A DNA stretch of 60,496 nt from Verrucomicrobiota bacterium. GTDB taxonomy: Bacteria; Verrucomicrobiota; Verrucomicrobiia; Verrucomicrobiales; DEV007. This document shows positions 18,934 through 27,953 of the stretch, piece after piece; position 1 is the stretch's first letter; each line of letters begins with the position of its first letter. The translations under genes and the position numbers were made by a program. The notes beneath the pieces were generated by a model, which did not search any database, was not told the origin of the DNA, and saw nothing but the letters and a program-made list of their open reading frames with translations. The stretch lies in contig DAOUQC010000018.1 in assembly GCA_030625775.1 (NCBI GenBank), forward strand, positions 1 to 60,496, given 5' to 3'.

Positions 18934-19476
18934 TCAGGTCTTCGGGCGAACGACAATTTTGGATCCGTTTGCCTCGATAACCACGACGGGGGTTCCTTGA
19001 TCAATAAAGCCGGACTCGGCGATCACATCCAGTTTCCGGCCTTCAATCAAAGCTTTCCCTGATGGGCCCAGATCGGTGAGGGTCTCACCGTCCTGATTGA
19101 GCAGTGATTTTTTTTCATCGGCAGTTTGTGATTTTTCCGAAGTCTGGGTGAGGATCAAGCGCTTCATACCCGGCAGGTGGTCAAAATATTTCATCCAGTA
19201 ATAAAAGGCAACGCAGGTTGTTACGAGGATGGCCAAAGTGACCAGCAGACCAGCGTTGAAACCATAGTCGGCAAAAGTGATGATGCAGGCGGCTATCAAA
19301 CAGAGGGCACCGATGAAACCAACGATTCCTCCAGGAAGAAAAAGCTCGAGGAGAATGGCGGCAGTGCCGATTAAGATGAGGGCGATAATAAGGGTCACGT
19401 TATGAAGGGGACAGGGGACAAATTGTTTCAGCTGAATATAAACGATTTTTTCCTTCTGGGTAAGAAGAAAATTCAC
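18934..19476 (-). CDS. NfeD-like short membrane protein
   Basis: This protein of up to 180 residues has closely spaced transmembrane segments (L-I-I-A-L-I-L-I-G-T-A, then G-G-I-V-G-F-I-G-A-L-C-L-I-A, then L-L-V-T-L-A-I-L-V-T-T) and a C-terminal soluble OB-fold-like domain of about 60 residues (G-P-S-G-K-A-L-I-E-G-R-K-L-D-V). The E-L-F-L-P-G-G motif after the first helix is characteristic of NfeD proteins. No stomatin/SPFH partner is adjacent. The first start is a GTG at 19476; a GTG nearer the first helix (about 19399) is possible, and neither has a good ribosome binding site. It lies 15 bp after the IclR gene and 41 bp before the peptidase, so an operon is plausible. Confidence 0.82.
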   Translation of the reverse strand: MNFLLTQKEKIVYIQLKQFVPCPLHNVTLIIALILIGTAAILLELFLPGGIVGFIGALCLIAACIITFADYGFNAGLLVTLAILVTTCVAFYYWMKYFDHLPGMKRLILTQTSEKSQTADEKKSLLNQDGETLTDLGPSGKALIEGRKLDVIAESGFIDQGTPVVVIEANGSKIVVRPKT

Positions 19477-19491
19477 GATGTATTTTCCGCT

Positions 19492-20238
19492 TCAAGATTC
19501 AGCTTTCCAGCCGAGGGGTCCAGCAGCTTCATGAGCGTGACGAATAACGGAATTGCTTAGAGACTTAATGTCAGCGGCTTTTATTCGTGAGGTTGGCCCG
19601 CCGCACATCAAGGCTATGAAATTGGGTCGATGATTGCAGGGAAGAGGTGCCGCGATGACGTAGCGGTCTGCCGTTTTTTCAACGGCATAGCCCAGTTTAC
19701 GGATAGTTGCTAATTCAGCTAACAGCGATTTGGGTGAGGGGAGGGGCTTGAATCCTGACTTCTGGTCAAACTCAAGGCACTCGAGAACATAATCCTCCTC
19801 GCAGGATGCTAGAATGGTTTTTCCGCAAATATCATTCCATGGCAAACAACGTGTGCCAACGCGGCCACCCAGACGAATTTCCTGGTTGGATACAGCGTCA
19901 TGCAAATAGGAGAGGTGTCCCAGATGGTAGTGGGCGGCAGAAGCGGTTTCATCTGTTTCCCGCTTGAGTGCTTCGACGTGGGGGATCACGGCTTGCCGGA
20001 CAGGCATGCGGGCCTGGAGAATCTGACCAAGTTCGAAGAGGCGTAAACCGAGGTCGTGGCGACCATCTGAAAGCACACGCACGTATTCCTGGGATTTTAA
20101 GGTGCTCAACAGCCGGGACACTCCGCTTTTGTCCATTTTCAGCATGCGGCTCAGTTCCATCACGCCAAGGGGGCCTGCATCTCCCAGAGCGTCGAGAACG
20201 TTCATTGCTTTAACGAGTGTGCCTACCTGACCTTTCAT
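19492..20238 (-). CDS. IclR-family transcriptional regulator
   Basis: The 248-residue protein has an N-terminal winged helix-turn-helix (about residues 7-65: T-L-V-K-A-M-N-V-L-D, then G-V-M-E-L-S-R-M-L-K-M-D-K-S-G-V-S-R-L-L) and a C-terminal IclR effector-binding domain (Y-L-H-D-A-V then R-L-G-G-R-V-G-T-R-C-L-P, ending A-A-P-L-P and I-R-H-A-H-E-A-A). These regulators commonly control catabolic genes next to them. This one is divergent from the beta-propeller/sialidase cluster, with about 58 bp between the two starts, and that cluster is its most likely target. The NfeD, M48 and cyclo-ligase genes follow on the same strand. Confidence 0.92.
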   Translation of the reverse strand: MKGQVGTLVKAMNVLDALGDAGPLGVMELSRMLKMDKSGVSRLLSTLKSQEYVRVLSDGRHDLGLRLFELGQILQARMPVRQAVIPHVEALKRETDETASAAHYHLGHLSYLHDAVSNQEIRLGGRVGTRCLPWNDICGKTILASCEEDYVLECLEFDQKSGFKPLPSPKSLLAELATIRKLGYAVEKTADRYVIAAPLPCNHRPNFIALMCGGPTSRIKAADIKSLSNSVIRHAHEAAGPLGWKAES

Positions 20239-20296
20239 GGGAAAAGATTACAATTATTTGTTGCGTAATGCAAGAGGCTATTTTAAATATAGCAAC
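20239..20296. promoter_or_regulatory. Divergent promoter region with candidate IclR operator
   Basis: This short spacer separates the IclR start (20238, minus) from the first propeller gene start (20297, plus). It holds an imperfect palindrome, TTGCGTAATGCAA, at 20261-20273 (one mismatched pair around the central A). IclR-type proteins bind such short A/T-centred dyads. An AT-rich stretch at 20279-20290 (tattttaaatat) could contain a -10 element for the rightward gene, with TTGCGT or TTGTTG as a weak -35. Operator and promoter are inferred from position and symmetry only. Confidence 0.4.
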
Positions 20297-21700
20297 ATGA
20301 ACTCAGGTGCCCCTCATTTGCTATTTGTGGTAATGACCATTTTTTCCCTTCAGGGGAGTGTGCACTCACTGTTGGCAGCAGAGCAATCGAGCAGGACTAC
20401 GGGTGTCCTTGATATTGGCAGTCGGCTTGAATTGTTTGTGGATAATCAATTGATTGATACCATTGACGGTTTGTCACTACGTCTGCATGAACCGTACCGG
20501 CAGCCTAAACCCAAGAGCCCTCTGCCGGTTAATTATGGGACCGTAATCAAGGATGGTGATCTTTTCCGTGCTTATTACCGGGATTATCGCAAGGGATATG
20601 CGGGTAAAAAATTCGATGGAAATCCTGGTGAAATCACCTGTTATGCTGAAAGTAAGGATGGACATGAGTGGTCTTTTCCCAAATTGGACATATTTGATAT
20701 CGAGGGCTCAATGGGGCGGAATGTGATCTGGAGTGGAGGAGATAAATGCAGTCATAATTTTTCACCATTCCTCGATATTCGTCGAGGTGTGCCGAAAAAA
20801 CAGAAGTTCAAAGCTCTGGCGGGGATTCATCCGGACGGGGTATTTGCATTTGAATCGGAAGATGGAATTCATTGGAAAAAAATTCAGGATAAAGCAGTAA
20901 TCAGCTCGGAAAAATTTGCCTTTGACTCGCAGAGCATTGCGTTCTGGTCAGTTGTGGAAAATGCCTATGTTTGCTATTTTCGCTCATGGCAAACGCCGCA
21001 TGGTAAACTTCGGACAATAAGCCGGACCACTTCCAAGGATTTTCTGAACTGGACGGAAGCGATTGCCACCAATCCAAATCTTCCGGGGGAGCATCTTTAC
21101 ACCAGTCAACTGCACCCTTACTTTAGGGCACCTCATATTTATATTGCGATAGCAACTCGTTTCATGCAGGAGCGAGGCAGCTCGACGGATCTCCTGTTTA
21201 TGTCATCACGAGCTGGTTCAGCTCGCTTTGACCGCCTCTTTACAGAAGCATTTATTCGTCCCGGTATGGATGAAGAGCGCTGGGGCAACCGCTCAAATTA
21301 TGCGGCTTTGAATATTGTTCCTACTGCGAGGGGAGAGATGTCAATCTACCATAAGGACGGCTATCGTTACGCACTCAGGACGGACGGATTCATCTCTGTG
21401 AATGCTGGTGCGGACAAAGGTGAATTTCTGACGAAGCCGGTGAGATTTTTGGGTTCTCAGTTGCGGGTGAACTACAGCACATCAGCAGCTGGAAGTCTGC
21501 AAGTTGAGATTCAAGATAAAAATGGGGCCGTACTTCCGGGTTTCCAGTTGGCTGACTGCAAGGTGCTGACGGGGGATAATATAGAGCAGCGAGTGGCGTG
21601 GAAGGGGACACCGGATTTAGCGGGAATATCCAATAAACCTGTGAGGCTTCGTTTTGTAATGACTGAAGCAGATTTGTATTCGTTAAAATTTTCAGATTGA
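20297..21700 (+). CDS. Secreted glycoside-hydrolase-like beta-propeller protein, paralogue 1
   Basis: The frame is open upstream to 20237, but the ATG at 20297 gives a signal peptide (M-N-S-G-A-P-H-L-L-F-V-V then A-A-E-Q) and 467 residues, and avoids overlap with the IclR gene. The mature protein starts with L-D-I-G-S-R-L-E-L-F-V-D, shared with the next three genes. Short blades follow, with A-E-S-K-D-G-H-E-W-S and E-S-E-D-G-I-H-W-K-K, resembling five-bladed propellers of GH32/43/62-like enzymes. A C-terminal beta domain (L-R-V-N-Y-S-T-S-A-A-G-S-L-Q-V-E-I) ends in L-R-F-V-M-T-E-A-D-L-Y-S-L-K-F. Catalytic residues cannot be assigned from sequence alone. An extracytoplasmic glycan-hydrolase role is inferred from fold and neighbours. 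It is probably the first gene of the cluster. Confidence 0.72.
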   Translation: MNSGAPHLLFVVMTIFSLQGSVHSLLAAEQSSRTTGVLDIGSRLELFVDNQLIDTIDGLSLRLHEPYRQPKPKSPLPVNYGTVIKDGDLFRAYYRDYRKGYAGKKFDGNPGEITCYAESKDGHEWSFPKLDIFDIEGSMGRNVIWSGGDKCSHNFSPFLDIRRGVPKKQKFKALAGIHPDGVFAFESEDGIHWKKIQDKAVISSEKFAFDSQSIAFWSVVENAYVCYFRSWQTPHGKLRTISRTTSKDFLNWTEAIATNPNLPGEHLYTSQLHPYFRAPHIYIAIATRFMQERGSSTDLLFMSSRAGSARFDRLFTEAFIRPGMDEERWGNRSNYAALNIVPTARGEMSIYHKDGYRYALRTDGFISVNAGADKGEFLTKPVRFLGSQLRVNYSTSAAGSLQVEIQDKNGAVLPGFQLADCKVLTGDNIEQRVAWKGTPDLAGISNKPVRLRFVMTEADLYSLKFSD

Positions 21701-21742
21701 TAATGGCGTTAACTCAAGATTGAAAAAATAAAAGACTCCCCT

Positions 21743-23137
21743 ATGAAAGATCTCATTCCCAGAACAGCCGTTATATTGATTTTTGCTTCCTCATCCGTGT
21801 TCGCCTCCGAGCCGGTAAAACTTGGTAATCGACTTGAGCTTTTTGTCGACGATCACCTCATCGAGAAGATGACAGGGGATGTGAAACAGCATTTGATGAA
21901 GCCTGAGCCGAAGGAGGTTGTTCTGGTGACGGATTCTCCCTGGGAAGGCAATACCAGCGGTTATTACAGCTTTTTTAAGGACGGTGACTTGTTTCGTACG
22001 GTTTATCGAGGCTGGCAGCATGACGACAAAATGAAAGCTGAGCATAAGGAGGTCACTTGTTATGCTGAAAGCAAAGATGGTATCTACTGGACCAAGCCGA
22101 ATCTGGGGCTGTTCGAATGGAAGGGTTTGAAAGAAAACAACATCATCTGGTTGGGGGCGGGCACACACAATTTCACAGCTTTTCGCGATGATAATCCTAG
22201 CGCACCCGCGGAGGGGCGTTACAAAGCACTCGGCGGCTTGGCTGGAGGGGTGGCGATGTTCCAGTCACCTGACTGTAAAAGATGGAAACTGGTTCAGGAC
22301 AAGCCGGTCATCACCGATGGTGCCTTCGATGCACAGAACCTGGCGTTTTGGGATACTGATCGAAATGAATACCGGGCTTACTGGAGGATTTTCACCAAAG
22401 GCGTCACGACGAAGAAAAAATGGAAACCCGAAGGTTTTCGCGCCATTCGCACAGCGACTTCCAAGGATTTCAAGACTTGGGCAAACCAGGCTGATTTGAC
22501 CTATGGTGAGGATACGCCTGCTCAGCATCTCTACAGCAACGCTATTCAGAAGTATTTCAGGGCGCCGCAGCTCTTTATTGGTTTTCCCACCCGTTATCTT
22601 CCTAAAGAAGGTCAGCGGGTTGAGCCGGTTTTGATGTCGAGTAGAGACGGGGTGAAGTTTAACCGCTGGGGAGACCCAGTGATTACAGAAGACGCCCCGA
22701 AAGACCGGAAAGGCAATCGTTCCAATTATATGACATGGGGAATGTTCCAACTTCCGGGCAAACCCAAGGAGCTTTCGGTGTATGCTACGGAAAATTATTA
22801 CGAGCGGACTCCGGGGCGGGTGCGGCGTTTTGCCTATCGTGTTGATGGCTTTGTGGCTATGCGGGGAGGAGAGAAGGGTGGTGACGTACTGACCAAGCCA
22901 TTGCAATACGAAGGTAAGAATCTGCTGATGAACTACGTCGTTCGCGAAGGCGGTTCGCTGACAGTTGAAGTGCTTGATGAATTGGGCAAGGTGATTGGAA
23001 AATCAAAACCTCTGCAAGGGGATGCTGTCGACGGCGTGGTTGAATGGGAGAAAGCTCCGGGTCTCGATAAAGGAGTGGTTCAGTTGCGGTTATCGATCCA
23101 AAATGCGGACGTCTTTTCGTTGAAGTTTTCTAACTGA
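21743..23137 (+). CDS. Secreted glycoside-hydrolase-like beta-propeller protein, paralogue 2
   Basis: This 464-residue protein has a clear signal peptide (M-K-D-L-I-P-R-T-A-V-I-L-I-F-A to V-F-A-S-E). It keeps the family opening L-G-N-R-L-E-L-F-V-D-D-H-L-I-E, the C-Y-A-E-S-K-D-G-I-Y-W blade and the A-F-D-A-Q-N-L-A-F-W motif. The C-terminal domain reads L-M-N-Y-V-V-R-E-G-G-S-L-T-V-E-V and ends in A-D-V-F-S-L-K-F-S-N. It is the most divergent of the four, with K-P-E-P-K-E-V replacing the R-P-D-D-E-G type segment, so it may act on a different linkage. It starts 42 bp after paralogue 1 and has no good ribosome binding site; the leader is A-rich. Function is inferred from fold and context. Confidence 0.72.
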   Translation: MKDLIPRTAVILIFASSSVFASEPVKLGNRLELFVDDHLIEKMTGDVKQHLMKPEPKEVVLVTDSPWEGNTSGYYSFFKDGDLFRTVYRGWQHDDKMKAEHKEVTCYAESKDGIYWTKPNLGLFEWKGLKENNIIWLGAGTHNFTAFRDDNPSAPAEGRYKALGGLAGGVAMFQSPDCKRWKLVQDKPVITDGAFDAQNLAFWDTDRNEYRAYWRIFTKGVTTKKKWKPEGFRAIRTATSKDFKTWANQADLTYGEDTPAQHLYSNAIQKYFRAPQLFIGFPTRYLPKEGQRVEPVLMSSRDGVKFNRWGDPVITEDAPKDRKGNRSNYMTWGMFQLPGKPKELSVYATENYYERTPGRVRRFAYRVDGFVAMRGGEKGGDVLTKPLQYEGKNLLMNYVVREGGSLTVEVLDELGKVIGKSKPLQGDAVDGVVEWEKAPGLDKGVVQLRLSIQNADVFSLKFSN

Positions 23138-23168
23138 GTTTGTTTCCAAGTAAACCCTTCCTATTGAG

Positions 23169-25109
23169 ATGAAAAATCAAGCGGCATTCATTGTATTTTT
23201 TATGATTTCTCTCGGCTTCGCTTCCGGTGCCGAGAAGGGGAATCTGGTCAGCAATCCGGGCTTCGAGAAATCGGAGGCGGGCAGCAAGGTTCCATCAGGA
23301 TGGACGGTAGTACGCGGTGGATTTAAAACCGCAAATGATGGTGGGCACACGGGTGATCGTTATTTGCGCATGGTCGACCCGGATTCAAAAACGAGCTTGT
23401 CGTTAGCGGCGCGTCGGGTGACTGCTCGACCGGGTGGTAATTACACGGCGTCGGCCTGGATGCGGGTCGCCGACAAAGGGCGGCCGGGCGTATATATCAA
23501 TTTTTACAATGCCCAGGGTTCGCGTCTTCATAGCGTGCATGCGCGCACGGAGGCTTCGCCGAAGGGGTGGGTGCTGGTGAAAATAAGTGCCACGGCCCCT
23601 GAGGAAACTGCCAACGTTTCTCTCAGTTTGTATTCGTTCGCAGGAGATAAAGGGACTTTTGATTTTGATGACGTGACATTAAGTGTCGAAGGCGGACGTG
23701 ACCCTTTTGCAGGGGCTAACTTGAAAGGAAAAATCAGCGAAGTGGTCGATATCGCATCACGTCGAGAACTGTTTATGGACCACTTCCTGATCGATCAGAT
23801 GGAAGGCGCGCGTTTGGAGATGAATCGTCCGGATGACGAAGGAGTGGTTCTGAAATTCGACAAAGCCTGGGAAGGTCCTTTTTGTGGTTATTGCACGATC
23901 ATCAAAACTGAAACAGGATACAGTGTCTATTATCGAGGTAAAGTTGGAGCCGGTAAAGATGGTGATACAGGTGAAGTGACATGTGTTGCTAAGTCCAAGG
24001 ATGGCATTAACTGGGTTCGACCAAAATTGAATCTGTATGAGGTGGACGGTCATCGTGATAATAATGTCGTTCTGGCCCGAAATGCGCCCTACAGCCATAA
24101 TTTTTCGCCATGGCTGGATACTCGGCCTGGGGTTCCAAAAGATCAGCGTTACAAAGCTCTTGCGGGTATTCACTCATCGGGGATTGCTTTATTTGTTTCA
24201 CCAGATGGACTGAGTTGGAAGATTCTGAAAGAGAAGATTCTTACCAGCAAGGACTTTGCTTTTGATAGTCAGGCCTGCGCCTTTTGGTCGGAGTCTGAGA
24301 AGCAGTATGTCTGCTATTTTCGCACCTGGAAAAACAAGGTGCGCTGGGTCTCACGATCTACGAGCAAAGATGCTCTCACTTGGACGGATCCCGTTGAGAT
24401 GACTTTTGGGGATGCACCTGCAGAGCATCTTTATACCAATCAAACGCAGCCCTATTTCCGTGCGCCTCACTTATACCTGTCAACGGCAGCCCGGTTCATG
24501 CCTGGTCGCCAGGTGGTAACGGATGAACAAGCTCAAAAGATCAATGTGAATCCGAAGTATTTCAAAGACACGTCTGATGCCGTGCTGATTACTTCCCGTG
24601 GCGGCAGTGTTTATGACAGGACTTTTCTAACCAGTTTTATTCGTCCCGGGATCGGTGCGAAAAACTGGGTGTCGCGAACCAATTATCCGGCTTTGAACGT
24701 GGTGCAGACTGGACCTGCTGAGATGTCGGTATACGTTAATCAGGACTACGCGCAACCGACTGCGCATCTGCGTCGTTATTCGCTGCGCTTGGATGGATTT
24801 GCCTCGGTGCGGGCTGAGTATAGCGGTGGAGAATTACTCACAAGGCCATTCACCTATACTGGCAAGCAACTATCGATCAACTTCGCCACCTCGGCAGCAG
24901 GCTCGGTTCGTGTAGAAATCCAGACAGTTGAAGGTAAGCCGATCCCTGGTTTCACAGCGATGGAATGTCGTGAGCAGATCGGCAATGAAATTGATCGAAC
25001 GGTGTCGTGGAACTCAGGAAGTGATGTATCCGCTCTCGCTGGCAAACCCGTTCGGCTACGTTTTGTGATGAAAGATGCGGATATTTTTGCACTGAAATTT
25101 TCACACTAG
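23169..25109 (+). CDS. Secreted CBM-like domain plus beta-propeller hydrolase-like protein, paralogue 3
   Basis: This 646-residue protein has a signal peptide (M-K-N-Q-A-A-F-I-V-F-F-M to G-A-E-K). An extra N-terminal domain at about residues 24-175 (N-L-V-S-N-P-G-F-E, then Y-T-A-S-A-W-M-R-V, then F-D-F-D-D-V-T-L) resembles CBM4/9-type carbohydrate-binding modules. The shared propeller starts at I-A-S-R-R-E-L-F-M-D-H-F-L-I-D. It has C-V-A-K-S-K-D-G-I-N-W and D-F-A-F-D-S-Q-A-C-A-F-W motifs and a long insert with F-M-P-G-R-Q-V-V. The C-terminal domain (I-N-F-A-T-S-A-A-G-S-V-R-V-E-I) is nearly the same as in the next gene, so the two are recent duplicates apart from the extra module. The binding module suggests attachment to a polymeric or surface-bound glycan. 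Confidence 0.75.
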   Translation: MKNQAAFIVFFMISLGFASGAEKGNLVSNPGFEKSEAGSKVPSGWTVVRGGFKTANDGGHTGDRYLRMVDPDSKTSLSLAARRVTARPGGNYTASAWMRVADKGRPGVYINFYNAQGSRLHSVHARTEASPKGWVLVKISATAPEETANVSLSLYSFAGDKGTFDFDDVTLSVEGGRDPFAGANLKGKISEVVDIASRRELFMDHFLIDQMEGARLEMNRPDDEGVVLKFDKAWEGPFCGYCTIIKTETGYSVYYRGKVGAGKDGDTGEVTCVAKSKDGINWVRPKLNLYEVDGHRDNNVVLARNAPYSHNFSPWLDTRPGVPKDQRYKALAGIHSSGIALFVSPDGLSWKILKEKILTSKDFAFDSQACAFWSESEKQYVCYFRTWKNKVRWVSRSTSKDALTWTDPVEMTFGDAPAEHLYTNQTQPYFRAPHLYLSTAARFMPGRQVVTDEQAQKINVNPKYFKDTSDAVLITSRGGSVYDRTFLTSFIRPGIGAKNWVSRTNYPALNVVQTGPAEMSVYVNQDYAQPTAHLRRYSLRLDGFASVRAEYSGGELLTRPFTYTGKQLSINFATSAAGSVRVEIQTVEGKPIPGFTAMECREQIGNEIDRTVSWNSGSDVSALAGKPVRLRFVMKDADIFALKFSH

Positions 25110-25165
25110 ATGAATATCCTGACGGGTCAGGACTATTTGTAAATCACCCCCCACTACAAAACCTA

Positions 25166-26647
25166 ATGAAAAACCAAAGTGCTAGATTTCAAAAATTGCT
25201 CATAGTGAGTGCTTTGTGTTTGCAGGGCAGCTTGAGTTTGATTTTTGCCGCTGACTTATCGGTTAATGATTCCAAGGCTCTGGATATCGGATCCCGTCGT
25301 GAACTGTTTGTAGACCATTTCCTGATCGATCGGATGCAGGATACTCGTTTGTCGTTACATCACCCTAAAGATGAAGGTTCTGTGATGAAATTTGACAAGC
25401 CCTGGGAGGGATTGTTCTGCATTTACAGCACGGTAATCAAGGATGGTTCGAAGTATCGTTTGTTCTATCGTGGAATGCCGGCAACGGGTCACAACAAAAG
25501 TAATGAAGTGACATGCATCGCTGAAAGCACGGATGGGATTCATTGGGAGAAACCGGACGTGGGAATCTACGAGATTCGCGGAAGCAAGAAAAATAATGTT
25601 ATTCTTGCCGGCCATCGTGCTTGCCATAACTTGTCGCCCTTCATCGACACCAACCCGAAGGTGAAAAAAACCGAGCGTTACAAAGCGATGGGGGGAACCG
25701 GCAAGCCGGGATTGATTGCGCTTGCCTCTCCAGACGGTGTTCACTGGAAAGAGATACAGAAGGATCCCGTTCTTACAAAGGGGGCCTTTGATTCACAAAA
25801 CGTTGCGTTCTGGTCGGAAACAGAAAAGCAATACGTCTGCTATTTTCGGGTTTTCAGCGATGGTATTCGACGCATATCCCGTTCGACGAGCAAGGACTTC
25901 ATTCATTGGAGTGACCCGGTGATGATGGCTTACCGGCACCATGGAGGTGAAGCGCCAATTGAGCATCTTTACACCAGTCAGACCCACCCTTATTTTCGTG
26001 CACCGCATATTTATATTTCGACGGCAGCTAGATTCATGCCGGGACGGCAGGTTCTAAGCAAAGAACAGGCGAAGGAAATCAATGTGAATCCCAGTTATTT
26101 CAAGGACACCTCGGATTCGATTTTACAATCAACACGTGGCGACGGCTATTATGATCGCACTTTTCTAAGTAGTTTCATTTCTCCGGGGATTGGCGCATCG
26201 AACTGGGTGTCGCGAACCAATTATCCGGCCTTGAACGTGGTGCAGACGAGCCCGACCGAGATGTCGGTTTATGTGAATGCGGATTATGCGCAGCCAACTG
26301 CCTACTTGCGACGCTATTCCATGCGCTTGGACGGGTTTGCTTCAGTGCGAGCTGATTATAAAGGCGGTGAGTTTATCACCAAAGCACTCAAATTTTCCGG
26401 TAAACAGTTGGAGATCAATTTTGCAACGTCCGCTGCGGGAGGGGTAAGGGTGGAAATTCAGGATCAAAGTGGCCAGGCAATTCCAGGGTTTGCCTTGGCT
26501 GACGCTCGTGAGCAGATCGGTAATGAAATTGATCGTGTGCTTTCTTGGAACAGTGGAAGCGATGTTTCATCACTGGCTGGAAAACCCGTGCGTCTACGTT
26601 TTGTGATGAAAGACGCAGATATTTTTGCGCTGAAATTTTCAAAATAA
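25166..26647 (+). CDS. Secreted glycoside-hydrolase-like beta-propeller protein, paralogue 4
   Basis: The 493-residue protein has a signal peptide (M-K-N-Q-S-A-R-F-Q-K-L-L-I-V to I-F-A-A-D). Its propeller begins at L-D-I-G-S-R-R-E-L-F-V-D-H-F-L-I-D. It shares long blocks with paralogue 3, including the F-M-P-G-R-Q-V insert, the N-W-V-S-R-T-N-Y-P-A-L-N-V-V-Q-T segment and the C-terminal G-K-P-V-R-L-R-F-V-M-K-D-A-D-I-F-A-L-K-F. It lacks the N-terminal binding module, so it looks like a duplicate that lost or never gained it. It is 56 bp downstream of paralogue 3 and 33 bp upstream of the first sialidase gene. Enzymatic activity is inferred, not demonstrated by motifs. Confidence 0.74.
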   Translation: MKNQSARFQKLLIVSALCLQGSLSLIFAADLSVNDSKALDIGSRRELFVDHFLIDRMQDTRLSLHHPKDEGSVMKFDKPWEGLFCIYSTVIKDGSKYRLFYRGMPATGHNKSNEVTCIAESTDGIHWEKPDVGIYEIRGSKKNNVILAGHRACHNLSPFIDTNPKVKKTERYKAMGGTGKPGLIALASPDGVHWKEIQKDPVLTKGAFDSQNVAFWSETEKQYVCYFRVFSDGIRRISRSTSKDFIHWSDPVMMAYRHHGGEAPIEHLYTSQTHPYFRAPHIYISTAARFMPGRQVLSKEQAKEINVNPSYFKDTSDSILQSTRGDGYYDRTFLSSFISPGIGASNWVSRTNYPALNVVQTSPTEMSVYVNADYAQPTAYLRRYSMRLDGFASVRADYKGGEFITKALKFSGKQLEINFATSAAGGVRVEIQDQSGQAIPGFALADAREQIGNEIDRVLSWNSGSDVSSLAGKPVRLRFVMKDADIFALKFSK

Positions 26648-26680
26648 AATCAATCTCTCACTCAAAACCCTAAAGATAAA

Positions 26681-27904
26681 ATGAAAAATACAGCCATAAA
26701 AAACACATCTACAGAACATGCGCCAGAACTTACTCGTCGGTGCTGGCTGGGTCAGTCAGCTGTGCTTGGATCCGGGTTTTTGTTTGGTCTTCAATCTGGA
26801 AATGCAGCTGCGCCGAAAGCAACAATTCAAGAAATCAAAATCATTTCCAAGCAGCCGGAATTTTATAATGGTTGGCCAACTGTTGCACGTCGAAAAAACG
26901 GGCAACTGTTGGTGACCTGGTCTGGTGGACGTGTCGGTCACATTTGTCCTTTCGGACGAGTAGAAATGATGACTTCAATTGATGATGGTAAAACCTGGAC
27001 CTGGCCGAGAGTATTGCTGGATACAAATATTGATGATCGAGATGCCGGGGTGTTGGAGACGGTTAAGGGCACTTTGATTGTCACGACTTTTACTTCGCTC
27101 GAATATCAGAAGGATCACTACTTTGGGGCAGAGAAGTGGGGGCATAAGGATGACCCGGCGTGGATTGCCGCTCATGCCCGAATTCCTGACGACAAAAAGC
27201 GTGAAGCTCAGCTAGGAGAGTGGGCGATACGTTCGACGGATGGGGGCTTGTCTTGGTCTAAGCCGCTCGCAACGATTGTAAATTCACCACACGGACCAAC
27301 TCAGTTGGCAGATGGGCGTTTGCTGTATGTGGGTAAACGCTTGTGGAAAGGGTCGACAGTTACGACGTCGGAAATGCAAAAAATGAGTGTTGTCGAATCT
27401 ACGGATGATGGCAAGACCTGGAAATGGCTGGCCGATATTCCAAGTCGTCCGGGAGACACGGTTAACAGAGACTACCATGAGTTGCATGCGGTAGAGGCTG
27501 CAGATGGCAGTATTATCACCCAGATTCGCAATCACAATAAAGCCAACAGCGGGGAAACCCTGCAGACAGAATCCAGTGATGGAGGCAAAACCTGGAGTGT
27601 TCCACACTCGATCGGAGTATCTGGTTTTCCGTCGTTCCTGACCCGGCTCAAGGATGATCGCCTGTTGATGACCTATGGTTACCGCCTAAAGCCGTATGGC
27701 AATCAGGCGCGAGTGAGCGAAGACAACGGCAAGACTTGGTCGGAGCCTATCATCATCTCAGATGATGGTGCATCGACTGATATAGGCTACCCTTCAACCG
27801 TACAGTTGGAGGACGGCTCCCTGCTGACCATTTGGTATGAGGCCCCAAAAGCGAAAGAGTCACTCAATGCTGTGTTACGCCAAGCACACTGGACATTATC
27901 TTAG
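26681..27904 (+). CDS. Tat-exported sialidase-like protein (BNR/Asp-box), copy 1
   Basis: This 407-residue protein has a twin-arginine type leader (L-T-R-R-C-W-L-G-Q-S-A-V-L-G-S-G-F) ending near G-N-A-A-A-P. Five Asp-box motifs (S-x-D-x-G-x-[TS]-W) mark a six-bladed sialidase propeller: S-I-D-D-G-K-T-W, S-T-D-G-G-L-S-W, S-T-D-D-G-K-T-W, S-S-D-G-G-K-T-W and S-E-D-N-G-K-T-W. An arginine in V-A-R-R-K-N-G early in the domain fits the first of the three arginines of a sialidase active site. This class of exo-sialidase-like proteins (GH33 and relatives) removes terminal sialic acids, although many PVC members are uncharacterised. It follows the propeller genes by 33 bp and is duplicated immediately downstream. 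Confidence 0.8.
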   Translation: MKNTAIKNTSTEHAPELTRRCWLGQSAVLGSGFLFGLQSGNAAAPKATIQEIKIISKQPEFYNGWPTVARRKNGQLLVTWSGGRVGHICPFGRVEMMTSIDDGKTWTWPRVLLDTNIDDRDAGVLETVKGTLIVTTFTSLEYQKDHYFGAEKWGHKDDPAWIAAHARIPDDKKREAQLGEWAIRSTDGGLSWSKPLATIVNSPHGPTQLADGRLLYVGKRLWKGSTVTTSEMQKMSVVESTDDGKTWKWLADIPSRPGDTVNRDYHELHAVEAADGSIITQIRNHNKANSGETLQTESSDGGKTWSVPHSIGVSGFPSFLTRLKDDRLLMTYGYRLKPYGNQARVSEDNGKTWSEPIIISDDGASTDIGYPSTVQLEDGSLLTIWYEAPKAKESLNAVLRQAHWTLS

Positions 27905-27953
27905 TTAATACTTGTTGTAAGCCCCTTCACCTAGTCACCCCATTGCAAAAAAA

